Source: Bacteroidota bacterium (GTDB lineage: Bacteria > Bacteroidota > Bacteroidia > JACCXN01). From it: a stretch of 59,604 bases of DNA. A program made the position numbers and the translations under genes. Location: assembly GCA_013696965.1 (NCBI GenBank), contig JACCXN010000041.1:1-59604 (forward strand). Direction: 5' to 3'. The notes beneath the pieces are model-generated. The model was given only the letters and a program-made list of their open reading frames with translations. It was not told where the DNA came from and made no database searches. Every line of letters begins with the position of its first letter. The first letter of the stretch is position 1. Of the stretch, positions 7,592 to 15,828 are shown in pieces.

Positions 7592-10552
7592 ATGAAGGTT
7601 TTATACTTACACGGACTCGATTACACCACGCTCTATAAAAAACACACCAGAATTTTTAAATTACTGGAAGAAGGGAATTTTGCCGCATTGGATATAAAGA
7701 AAATCCCCGAATACGGATTGTATCGCTTAAAGCTGGATTATGCCAACCGTCTGTTATTCCAACTTGGGCGTCATAATACGGAAACCTGCATAATGCTGCT
7801 CGAAGCAATTTATAATCATGAATATTCCGCATCCAGGTTTCTACGTGGCAAACGGATAGATGAAAACCGCCTGATCAAGGTGGTCTCTTCTGAAAACAAC
7901 ACCGATGTAGTTGAATTGCCATACCTGCACCCAGCCGGTACAAAGTTTCATTACCTTGATAAGATCATCAGTTTTGACGATCAACAGCAGGATTTTTTTT
8001 CAATGCAAACACCTGCAATTATCATAGGTTCGGCTGGAAGCGGTAAAACTGTGCTGACACTGGAAAAGATAAAAGCCCTGAGGGGAGATATCCTGTATAT
8101 CACCCTTTCTTCCTTTTTGGTGCAAAATTCAATCAAATTGTATTATGCGGAGAACTATGAAAATGAAGATCAGGATGTTGATTTTCTCTCCTACAAAGAG
8201 TTCCTGGAAACATTCCGGATACTTACGGGGAAAGAGATCGATTTCAGAACCTTTGAGGGATGGTTTCTCCGGCATCGCAATACAGTAAAAATTAAAGATG
8301 CACATAAGCTCTTCGAGGAGTTCGGTGGGGTCATCACGGGGCTGCAGGTGGATCGGGAATATTTAAGCAGGGAGGAATACCTGGCCCTGGGCGTCCGGCA
8401 GTCTGTTTTTCTTAAAGAAGAGCGTGAACAGGTATATTTCCTTTTCGAAAAATACCTCTCTTTTCTGAAGGAGCATAATTATTATGATCTGAATATTATT
8501 TCACACCAATGGTTACAGTTTTGCCATTCGCGATATGATTTTATAGTTATTGACGAAATCCAGGACATTACCCCGGTACAATTGAACCTTATTTTAAAAT
8601 CACTCAAAAAACAAGGGCAATTCATTCTTTGTGGCGATTCAAACCAGATTGTTCATCCGAATTTTTTTTCATGGGCAAACATAAAATCACTATTCTATAA
8701 AAATAAAAATCTTGCTTACGACACCATAAAAATCCTTCATACCAATTATCGCAATTCCCCTCAAGTAACGGATATTGCCAACAAGCTCCTTAAGCTTAAA
8801 AATGCGCGTTTCGGTTCCATTGATAAAGAGAGCACCTATCTGGTAAACACGGTTTCAACACGCAGGGGTGAAATACATTTACTTTCAGATAACCGGAAAA
8901 ACCATTTGGAGTTGGATGATAAAACCAGATCAAGTACCCGGTTTGCTATTATTGTGATGCGAAATGAAGATAAAGCAGAGGCCCGGAAAATATTCCGTAC
9001 TCCATTGCTTTTTTCCATTCATGAAGCCAAAGGGCTTGAATATGAAAATGTCGTGCTTGTTAATTTTGTAAGCAATTACGATAAAGAATTCCGGGATATT
9101 ACTGAAGGAATGGATAAACAAATTATTGATCCGGATGAAATTAATTTTTCGCGGGCAAAAGATAAAACCGATAAGTCGCTGGATGTTTACAAGTTTTACA
9201 TCAACTCAATGTATGTCGCCATTACGCGTTCGGTACAGAACCTATACCTTTTGGAAGCCTCCCCAAAACACAGGCTGTACGATATTCTTGGGCTTACAAA
9301 CGTGCAGGAGCAAATAAACCTGAAAGTAAAGGCTTCAACTAAGGAAGAATGGAACAAAGAAGCGGCAAGGCTAGAGCAGCAGGGAAAAACTGAACAGGCG
9401 GATGCCATTAGAAACACCATTTTAGGATCAATTCAGAAAACTCCCTGGGTCCCTCTCACGCTCGAAAATATTGATCAACTGAAAAAAGAGGCTCTGAGTG
9501 CTGAAAACTTTAACAAAAAAGCCAAAGACAGGTTATTTGATTTTGTTTTGCTTTATGATGATGATGAAACGGCTTTTTTGTTGGAACAGTCGGGATACAA
9601 GCGTGCGGAAAAGTTTAGTGAGGAACGGAATTCGGTGTTCAGGAAAAATTACACAAATTATCTGAGCAATAATGTGAAAGCAGTGATGAATGAAGTCAAT
9701 AAATATGGGGTTGACTATCGCGATGTATTCAACCTTACTTCTTTAATGGCATCGGTAATGGCAGGCTCGGACAAAATTGTTAAAGAATTGCTTGAGGCAG
9801 GGGCTAACACAAACCATAGGGATAATTTTGGCAGAAATGTGCTTCAACTGGCAATATTTCAGAGCTATTTTTCAACTCAATACATTGCAACCAGAATCGG
9901 GATGATTTACCCCCTGGTTGTAACCGATAATATTAAAATAAAAGTTGATGACCGGCTCATTAAGATCAATAACCACACGATTGATTATTTTGTCCTTAAT
10001 TTTTTGATTGCGGTTCAGTCATCGGTGATCTTAAAAAAGAATTTTTATGAAAACAAGGGTATGAAAGTGGATGATTTTCTTGAAAAATTCATTTTGTTCC
10101 CTGAAAACATCTTATATGATTACCGCAAGAAAAGGGCATACCTGAGCGCCCATCTTTCAAAAAACGAGGTTGACCGGAAATCCCCGGACAACCGGAAACT
10201 TTATAAGAGGGTGGAACGCGGAAATTATGTTCTTAATACAAACTTAGAAATATTTATTGATGATTCCTGGCTGAATATTTACGAACTGATGAAAACTGAC
10301 AGGATTACAAGAGATAACTTTCTTTTCACTTTAAGAGAGGAAGTTAAAAAGTATGAAGAGGCCATAATAACACTAAGCCGTAAACGAAACTCTTATTATC
10401 ATTCTGAATTTCACACGAAATCAATAAACGACAGCATCGCCCAATGTCAGAAGCAGTTGGCTACAGTAAGAACCGAAATGAAAAAAGCTATCGAAAAAAA
10501 GAATAAAAGCTACCTTTCCCCTGATATTATTGGGAAAACCCCGGCAGTTTAA
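7592..10552 (+). CDS. UvrD-like superfamily 1 helicase with RelE-like N-terminus and ankyrin-like C-terminal part
   Basis: A 986-residue protein. Residues 1-85 resemble a RelE/ParE-type fold (GLYRLKLDYANRLLFQ followed by CIMLLEAIYNHEY). The SF1 helicase core follows: Walker A GSAGSGKT (146-153), VIDEIQD (319-325), CGDSNQI (347-353), LHTNYRNSP (382-390), FSIHEAKGLEYENV (474-487) and YVAITRS (541-547). All main UvrD motifs are present, so ATP-driven DNA unwinding or translocation is likely. Residues about 700-760 look like one or two ankyrin repeats (LTSLMASVMAGS, LLEAGANTNHRDNFGRN). The C-terminal 220 residues are unrecognised and end in a coiled segment. It faces the SNF2-like gene, overlapping its 3' end by 26 bp. 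The pairing suggests a joint role, possibly in DNA defence. That is inference. Confidence 0.9.
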   Translation: MKVLYLHGLDYTTLYKKHTRIFKLLEEGNFAALDIKKIPEYGLYRLKLDYANRLLFQLGRHNTETCIMLLEAIYNHEYSASRFLRGKRIDENRLIKVVSSENNTDVVELPYLHPAGTKFHYLDKIISFDDQQQDFFSMQTPAIIIGSAGSGKTVLTLEKIKALRGDILYITLSSFLVQNSIKLYYAENYENEDQDVDFLSYKEFLETFRILTGKEIDFRTFEGWFLRHRNTVKIKDAHKLFEEFGGVITGLQVDREYLSREEYLALGVRQSVFLKEEREQVYFLFEKYLSFLKEHNYYDLNIISHQWLQFCHSRYDFIVIDEIQDITPVQLNLILKSLKKQGQFILCGDSNQIVHPNFFSWANIKSLFYKNKNLAYDTIKILHTNYRNSPQVTDIANKLLKLKNARFGSIDKESTYLVNTVSTRRGEIHLLSDNRKNHLELDDKTRSSTRFAIIVMRNEDKAEARKIFRTPLLFSIHEAKGLEYENVVLVNFVSNYDKEFRDITEGMDKQIIDPDEINFSRAKDKTDKSLDVYKFYINSMYVAITRSVQNLYLLEASPKHRLYDILGLTNVQEQINLKVKASTKEEWNKEAARLEQQGKTEQADAIRNTILGSIQKTPWVPLTLENIDQLKKEALSAENFNKKAKDRLFDFVLLYDDDETAFLLEQSGYKRAEKFSEERNSVFRKNYTNYLSNNVKAVMNEVNKYGVDYRDVFNLTSLMASVMAGSDKIVKELLEAGANTNHRDNFGRNVLQLAIFQSYFSTQYIATRIGMIYPLVVTDNIKIKVDDRLIKINNHTIDYFVLNFLIAVQSSVILKKNFYENKGMKVDDFLEKFILFPENILYDYRKKRAYLSAHLSKNEVDRKSPDNRKLYKRVERGNYVLNTNLEIFIDDSWLNIYELMKTDRITRDNFLFTLREEVKKYEEAIITLSRKRNSYYHSEFHTKSINDSIAQCQKQLATVRTEMKKAIEKKNKSYLSPDIIGKTPAV

Positions 10553-13208
10553 ATTTCATGGTTACCTCACCTGTTTTATGGTCGATCTCAATTTTTTGGT
10601 TCTCCGTCCCTAAATCTTTGCCGGTACTCATTTTGTATAAGCCGGAAAGAAATCCCATCCCTTTATTCATTACTTCTTCCATTTGAGCGAACTTAACGGC
10701 ATTGGATTCCTGCTGTATTTTTACTTCTTCTTGTTTAATAGGGTCTTCCAAATCGGCTGTTGAGAGCGGAGTAATTTTATCCTCATCAGCATCATTTTCA
10801 GAAAACAATTCGGTTTGGGATTCATTTCCTTCCACCTCTTCTGTTTGCACTCCCTCATCATAATCAAAGGAGGCAGGAATCTTTTCCTGCTCGGCTATCA
10901 TATTTTCCAGGTCCTTCAAAAATTGGGAACGGCCTTTTTCAGAAAAATCTACAAAATCGGTTTTAGCACCGCTGTTTAGCACGCTGTCGAAAAGGTTCTG
11001 CTTCACCAGCAAACCCGATGCAATTCTAGTTTCAATGGAATTTTTAGTGATCAGGTTAATTACCGTCAGGTGCTTGTTTTTTTGGCCCAAGCGGTCAATC
11101 CTGCCAATCCTTTGATTTTTTTTGGCAGGGTTCCATGGAAGTTCAAAGTTAATGACCGTGTCGGCAGCCTGAAGGTTCAGTCCTGCCCCGCCGGCTTCGG
11201 TAGAGAGGAATATCCGGCAGTCATCGTCCTTTTCAAATTTCCTAATCAGCTCCCCCCGTGTTTTCACAGGGACTTTTCCATTTAATTCAACAAACCCGAT
11301 ATTGTTTTTCCTGAGCATTTCCCCGAATAACTTGTGCATCAATATCCATTCTGAAAAGATAATAACCTTACGATTGTTGTTTTTCAAATCCAGTTTTTCA
11401 AGTAAAATATATTCCAGTTCCTGGAGCTTGGGTGAATGATTGGTTTCTTTGTCAATCAGAAAAGTGGAATCGCAAACCATTCTCATGCTGGTCAACAACA
11501 ACTGCAATTTTTGCAGATCAAAAGGGGTAAGGAACTTCTTGCGTATGATTTGCGCCACTCCCTTTGCATAGGATGCATGATAATTTTCCTGTTCAGGGTG
11601 CATATTCACCGGAATATCTATGTGGCTGACATTTGGCAACTGGCTCAGTACTTTTTGTTTTTCCCTGCGAAGGAGTATGGGCCTAACCTTTTCATTGAGT
11701 TGTTGAAGGTTATAATAGCCATTGATCTTGTTGATCTTTTCGGGATCAAAAAGGCAGTGTTTCCAGGAAAATTCCCACAAAGGCCCAAAAAAGTGAGGAT
11801 CCAGTACACTTACAATTGAAAAAAGGTCGATCAACTTATTTTCTATGGGGGTACCTGTTATGACCAATGCGTGTTTTTTGTCAATATCCTTGATGGATGC
11901 CGCAGTTTTGGTGGCGAAATTTTTTATTTTCTGTGCTTCATCCAATATCAGAAAATCAATGTTTGTATTGTTAATCGCCTGCTTATCCCTTAAAACGGTT
12001 TCGTAATTAACGATCAGAAAATATTCCTTTGCCTGCTTATATTGCTTTTCCCTTTCATCGGGCAAACCTTCAACGATCAAGGCCGTTTGGTCTGTAAACT
12101 TCTCAATTTCCTTTTTCCATTGGTCTTTTAAAGAGGCCGGACATACAATAAGCGTTTTTGTAAAACCGAAAATTTCTTTTTTGAAAATTGCCGTACTTAT
12201 GGCCTGGATCGTTTTTCCCAGACCCATTTCATCGGCAATGATGGCAGCTTTACGGAAGGTGGAAAACTCCACACCTTCCTTTTGGTATTGGAATAGCTCA
12301 GCCTTGATTTTTGAAAAATCAAGTGTGATTTGCCTGTTTATTTTTGAAAGAGAATCATTTTCGTACAAATGCCCTATCCTTTCAATCACTTCAGGCCTTA
12401 TAAAAATATCATCTATACTTTCCGCTTCACTCACAAAAGGGGCGAACTGCAATACATCCTTATCTTCAATAAAATTATTTGTGCCAAAATATTTTGACAA
12501 AAACGAAACTGTTTCATCATTGACACGACCAGGATAATACCAGCTGATTCTATTGTCGTTGAGTGGATCAAGAAAAATTTCAATAAAAGGAAAATCTTTG
12601 CTTAGTTTACTGAACAATTTCCTGTCTGATTTAAGCTGATCAAATGCGAACATGATATGTTTGGTGGTTCCTAGTTTATTTACCCGTGAATCCCAACTGT
12701 CGCTATAACCGGTTTCATTTTTAAAATCACGAAGGAAAATTTTATACTTCAACCCATTTTCATTGGTAAGTATATGGTCGCCATAAATATTATCAGCCCA
12801 TTTGATCCTGTATTTTGCTTTCAACGCCTTATCTTTTCTTTCTTCCAACACCCTTTTTTTCATGCCTTCTCTGGAATATTTCTTGTGCAATATTTCCTCC
12901 CCGGAATCAAGAAGGGAAAGCTCTTCGTTTAACTTAAAAAGGGCTGAAACAGCGTATTTATCCCAATCTTCCTGCATCTTGTTTTCGCGGAATGGTTTAA
13001 TTTCACCGGCATCCTCAATTTTTAAGCTGACATTGGCATTTTTTCCATTGTCAGAAACCAAAAAATCAAATTTTATGGCAGATTGCGAAAGAATTTGACA
13101 ATCGCCATTATTAAATAGTTTTTGCCCATTGAGCAATTCTGCCTCTTTGATGGTATTATCGCTTTGTATAAGCCGGATTTTTTTTGATATTAATTTTTTA
13201 AATGACAT
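10527..13208 (-). CDS. SNF2-family DEAD/DEAH helicase-like ATPase
   Basis: An 893-residue protein. The N-terminal 300 residues are unrecognised and lysine-rich. The SNF2 ATPase follows: DEMGLGKT (326-333), LDEAQ (422-426), ITGTPIEN (450-457), FLSTEAGGAGLNLQ (667-680) and QRIGRIDRLGQ (699-709). The motif set is intact. SNF2 proteins move along duplex DNA and remodel bound proteins, and related enzymes occur in several phage-defence systems. Residues 760-830 are acidic, and a conserved-looking tail (KMSTGKDLG, EIDHKTGEVTMKFKLPG) ends the protein. A minus-strand -7 box lies at 13236-13243. The gene converges on the UvrD-like gene with overlapping stops. Both lie in the accessory region between mobile elements. 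Confidence 0.92.
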   Translation of the reverse strand: MSFKKLISKKIRLIQSDNTIKEAELLNGQKLFNNGDCQILSQSAIKFDFLVSDNGKNANVSLKIEDAGEIKPFRENKMQEDWDKYAVSALFKLNEELSLLDSGEEILHKKYSREGMKKRVLEERKDKALKAKYRIKWADNIYGDHILTNENGLKYKIFLRDFKNETGYSDSWDSRVNKLGTTKHIMFAFDQLKSDRKLFSKLSKDFPFIEIFLDPLNDNRISWYYPGRVNDETVSFLSKYFGTNNFIEDKDVLQFAPFVSEAESIDDIFIRPEVIERIGHLYENDSLSKINRQITLDFSKIKAELFQYQKEGVEFSTFRKAAIIADEMGLGKTIQAISTAIFKKEIFGFTKTLIVCPASLKDQWKKEIEKFTDQTALIVEGLPDEREKQYKQAKEYFLIVNYETVLRDKQAINNTNIDFLILDEAQKIKNFATKTAASIKDIDKKHALVITGTPIENKLIDLFSIVSVLDPHFFGPLWEFSWKHCLFDPEKINKINGYYNLQQLNEKVRPILLRREKQKVLSQLPNVSHIDIPVNMHPEQENYHASYAKGVAQIIRKKFLTPFDLQKLQLLLTSMRMVCDSTFLIDKETNHSPKLQELEYILLEKLDLKNNNRKVIIFSEWILMHKLFGEMLRKNNIGFVELNGKVPVKTRGELIRKFEKDDDCRIFLSTEAGGAGLNLQAADTVINFELPWNPAKKNQRIGRIDRLGQKNKHLTVINLITKNSIETRIASGLLVKQNLFDSVLNSGAKTDFVDFSEKGRSQFLKDLENMIAEQEKIPASFDYDEGVQTEEVEGNESQTELFSENDADEDKITPLSTADLEDPIKQEEVKIQQESNAVKFAQMEEVMNKGMGFLSGLYKMSTGKDLGTENQKIEIDHKTGEVTMKFKLPGFSQ

Positions 13209-13235
13209 GTATTAAGGGAATTTGATTTAAGCAAG

Positions 13236-13243
13236 CAAATTTA
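13236..13243 (-). promoter_or_regulatory. -7 promoter box (TAAATTTG) for the SNF2-like gene
   Basis: Read on the minus strand this is TAAATTTG, a perfect match to the Bacteroidota -7 box TAnnTTTG, lying 28 bp before the ATG at 13208. A matching TTG at -33 was not found, so the assignment rests on one box. Confidence 0.45.
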
Positions 13244-13382
13244 ATTCAGATTAGTGAAAAATAGATGTATCATAAGGATGAGTTTTTAACAAAATAGTAA
13301 AAGGTCTTAACAATAAGTTCACACAAAATTCCATATTTCCAATAAGCAGGGTATTGGTGCTGCTTGGTAAAGTTTTAATTTC

Positions 13383-13592
13383 AAATCACTGTTGTCCGGG
13401 AAAAGGATAGAGATTCCTCATTTCTCTTCGCTCCATTCGGAATGACAAGGGATTCAGTTATATCAATGAGAGGGAGGGGTTAAGATGCGGCTTTGCCGCA
13501 TCTTAACCCCTCCCTCTCACAAAAGACTTGAAAAGACTGTCATTCCGACCGTAGGGAGGAATCTCATATATTTCCCCGGACAACAGTGATTT
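13383..13592. mobile_element. 210-bp nested palindrome (MITE-like or interspersed repeat)
   Basis: This is a set of nested inverted repeats around one centre. The outer 18-bp arms at 13383-13400 and 13575-13592 are perfect. Further in, GAGATTCCTC at 13410-13419 pairs with 13556-13565, and TCGGAATGACA at 13437-13447 pairs with 13538-13548. A perfect 24-bp core stem (13468-13491 with 13495-13518) closes on the loop TTT. The element contains no gene. Its size, perfect ends and non-coding content suit a MITE-like element. Target-site duplications are not obvious. Confidence 0.85.
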
Positions 13593-13655
13593 CAAATATT
13601 TACTATTTTAAAACGGGATTTAATACGGCAAAAGAAGTTTGGCATGCTGCAAGGA

Positions 13656-13805
13656 TAACTAAAAGTTACCGGATAGGTTCCACACTAAGCCCTTCCCACA
13701 GGCTGACCCTCCAGCTTAGCGCGTACGGGGTAACTAAAAGTTACAGGATAGGCTCCACTCTAAGCCCTTCCCACAGGCTGACCCTCCAGCTTAGCGCGTA
13801 CGGGG
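13656..13805 (+). repeat. Tandem pair of 75-bp repeats left of hipBA
   Basis: Two head-to-tail copies (13656-13730 and 13731-13805) differ at only three positions. Each starts with the palindrome TAACTAAAAGTTA, contains CTAAGCCC and GCTTAGCG as facing complementary pieces, and ends GTACGGGG. An inverted third copy lies at 15581-15653 on the far side of hipBA. An open frame of 94 codons runs through this block, but it merely translates the repeat twice and is not a gene. Confidence 0.9.
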
Positions 13806-13857
13806 CCTTGTTATTGAGGACAAAAGTGGCAATTATTTTCATTGCTAGTATAAAAAC

Positions 13858-13904
13858 GTACTATATTTAAATCATTTTAAGTATATTTGTCGTTAATATA
13901 GTAC
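13858..13904 (+). promoter_or_regulatory. Probable promoter and operator of hipBA
   Basis: GTACTATAT at 13858-13866 and ATATAGTAC at 13896-13904 form a perfect 9-bp inverted repeat with 29 bp between the arms. A perfect -7 box TATATTTG lies at 13882-13889 between them, so the right arm covers the expected start of transcription. HipB-type antitoxins bind inverted repeats around their own promoter, so this is a likely autoregulatory operator. The HTH gene starts at 13932. Confidence 0.65.
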
Positions 13905-13931
13905 AAAATCATATACAGTTAAGCATTAGAA

Positions 13932-14228
13932 ATGAAAAGTAAGAAACAAATATTATTTCCCCGGCATCAAAAAATATTGGAGCAATTGGGTGAAAATATC
14001 AAACTGGCAAGAAAGAGACGCAGGTTAACGGCCATCCAAGTTGCCGAACGTGCCGGAATTGCCAGAAATACCCTGTACCTGATGGAAAAAGGCGCTTCAA
14101 GTGTATCCATTGGGGCAGTGTTTAATGTGCTGAGGGTATTAGGGCTACAGAACGATTTTCTCAAACTTGCCGCAGACGATGAATTGGGCAGGAAGTTGCA
14201 GGATTTAAATTTATTAAATAAAGAGTAA
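13932..14228 (+). CDS. hipB: HipB-like XRE antitoxin
   Basis: A 98-residue protein with a helix-turn-helix of the XRE family (about 18-72): IKLARKRRRLTAIQVAERAGIARNTLYLMEKG. The C-terminal tail (ELGRKLQDL) is typical of HipB-like antitoxins beside HipA kinases. The stop is followed 3 bp later by the hipA start, so the two are co-transcribed and probably translationally coupled. The protein should neutralise HipA and repress the operon through the inverted repeat at 13858-13904. An N-terminal stretch of lysines and a PRHQK segment precede the HTH. Confidence 0.88.
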   Translation: MKSKKQILFPRHQKILEQLGENIKLARKRRRLTAIQVAERAGIARNTLYLMEKGASSVSIGAVFNVLRVLGLQNDFLKLAADDELGRKLQDLNLLNKE

Positions 14229-14231
14229 GGC

Positions 14232-15488
14232 ATGACAAGGAACAAGACGGACATATTAGTTTACGCAGACTGGGCAGGCATGCCGGGGCCAAAAATTATT
14301 GGCACTCTTTCCGCACACCAGGGTAAAGGCAGGAAGTCATTTAGTTTTGAGTATGATCCGCAATGGATTCAGTCCAAAGAACAGTTTTTGTTGGATCCTG
14401 ATATTGGGTGGTATTCAGGGCCTCAATTTCCGAATGGGAAAGAAAATTTTGATGTTTTTTTAGATTCCATGCCGGATACCTGGGGACGAACATTAATGAA
14501 AAGGCGGGCTGCCAACAAAGCCAGGGAAGAAGGTAAATCCGCTTCTGCTTTATATGATGTCGACTTTTTATTGGGTGTATATGACCAAAACAGAATGGGG
14601 GCTTTCCGTTTTAAACTGGAGAAAAACGGCCCATTTTTAGATGATAACAAGGAGTTTCCAACTCCTCCCTGGTCTTCCATCGGTGAATTGCAACACGGAG
14701 CGGATATAGTAGAATCTGGTGATGATGACAATGCTGATGAGGCAAAAAAATGGCTGGCTATTTTAATGGCCCCGGGTTCTTCACTGGGTGGGGCAAGACC
14801 AAAAGCAAATATATTGGATAAGGAGCTACACCCCTGGATTGCTAAATTCCCATCTAAAAATGATACCATTGATAAAGGGTTATGGGAGTACCTGGCATAC
14901 AAGCTGGCTATTAAAGCCGGGATTAATATGGCTGAATCCAAAGTTCAGAAAATAGCTGGAAACTATCATACCTTCTTTACACGGAGATTTGACAGGGTAA
15001 ATGGCCAACGCATACATTTTGCCTCCGCTATGACCATGACCGGGAACAGCGAAGATACAATAAGGGATAATGCCCCAAGCTACCTGGATCTGGCTGAATT
15101 TATTAAATTCTCTGGATCAGAGAATGAAGCAGACATGCATCAGCTATGGAGGCGGATGGTTTTTAATATTGCCATTTCAAATACGGATGATCATTTGCGA
15201 AATCACGGTTTTATTCTAAATAAAGGAGGTTGGCACTTATCTCCGGCTTACGATATTAATCCTTCGATTGACAAAAACGGTTTAGCTATGAATATTGATG
15301 CAAATAACAATGCCCTTGATTTTGATCTTGCAAAGAGCGTGGGGGAATATTTTCAGTTGACCGGTAAACAAATGGATAAAATCATAGGAGAGGTCAAAAC
15401 AGTTACAGGGTATTGGAAAACACAGGCACATGAAATTGGTATTTCCAGATCCGAGCAAATTATAATGGAACCGGCATTTCGATATTGA
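14232..15488 (+). CDS. hipA: HipA-like serine/threonine kinase toxin
   Basis: A 418-residue protein of the HipA family. Family signatures in order are FDVFLDSMPDTWGR (73-86, N-subdomain), the glycine-rich loop SSLGGARPK (183-191), WIAKFPS (202-208), the catalytic segment ISNTDDHLRNHGF (315-327) and YDINP (340-344). E. coli HipA phosphorylates glutamyl-tRNA synthetase and induces dormancy, and other members have other targets. All catalytic residues appear present. It is partnered by the HTH gene 3 bp upstream. The module is enclosed by inverted copies of a 75-bp repeat, which suggests it moved as a unit. Interestingly a tRNA-Glu gene lies in this window, but 44 kb away and without evident link. 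Confidence 0.93.
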   Translation: MTRNKTDILVYADWAGMPGPKIIGTLSAHQGKGRKSFSFEYDPQWIQSKEQFLLDPDIGWYSGPQFPNGKENFDVFLDSMPDTWGRTLMKRRAANKAREEGKSASALYDVDFLLGVYDQNRMGAFRFKLEKNGPFLDDNKEFPTPPWSSIGELQHGADIVESGDDDNADEAKKWLAILMAPGSSLGGARPKANILDKELHPWIAKFPSKNDTIDKGLWEYLAYKLAIKAGINMAESKVQKIAGNYHTFFTRRFDRVNGQRIHFASAMTMTGNSEDTIRDNAPSYLDLAEFIKFSGSENEADMHQLWRRMVFNIAISNTDDHLRNHGFILNKGGWHLSPAYDINPSIDKNGLAMNIDANNNALDFDLAKSVGEYFQLTGKQMDKIIGEVKTVTGYWKTQAHEIGISRSEQIIMEPAFRY

Positions 15489-15507
15489 AACAAATTTCAA
15501 ATTAAAG

Positions 15508-15546
15508 GTCATCCCGATTTATCGGGATAGCCAGGTTATATTCATT
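15508..15546. repeat. 39-bp interspersed repeat, copy 1
   Basis: This copy differs at one base from 18831-18869. It contains the hairpin ATCCCGATTTATCGGGAT and continues to GTTATATTCATT. The copy lies just after the hipA stop and could serve as a hairpin in the transcript end, but there is no T-run. Confidence 0.85.
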
Positions 15547-15580
15547 GCTATTTGTGTATGTTTTGTGCATGGCCCCTTAC

Positions 15581-15653
15581 CCCCGTACGCTAAGCTGTCG
15601 GGCAAGCCAGAGTGGAGGGCTTAGTGTGGAACTTATCCTGTAACTTTTAGTTA
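15581..15653 (-). repeat. Inverted third copy of the 75-bp repeat, right of hipBA
   Basis: Read on the minus strand this matches the two repeats at 13656-13805 at both ends: the TAACTAAAAGTTAC palindrome, GGATA, TCCACACTAAGCCC, and at the far end AGCTTAGCG and TACGGGG. The middle 20 bases differ. Together the copies bracket hipBA in inverted orientation. The rest of 15489-15828 shows no gene. Confidence 0.85.
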
Positions 15654-15828
15654 CACTTGCAGCGGATCGAAAGATTCAAAAGGTCTTAATAGAAATTCGC
15701 AATAAAAATGGTGATAATGACACCATAAAGTGAGTTGCAAAATAGGAGCTCTGCTTCAGGCTTAAATGCTCATTTTCTATTTTATATCATTTTTTTTTCT
15801 ATTTTTAGTTAGGTTCAAACAATAAAAT

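Noticed and set aside
13586-13870. A 94-codon plus-strand frame
   Set aside because: It is the translation of two tandem 75-bp repeats (TKSYRIGSTLSPSH twice). The period is a multiple of three, so the frame stays open by chance.
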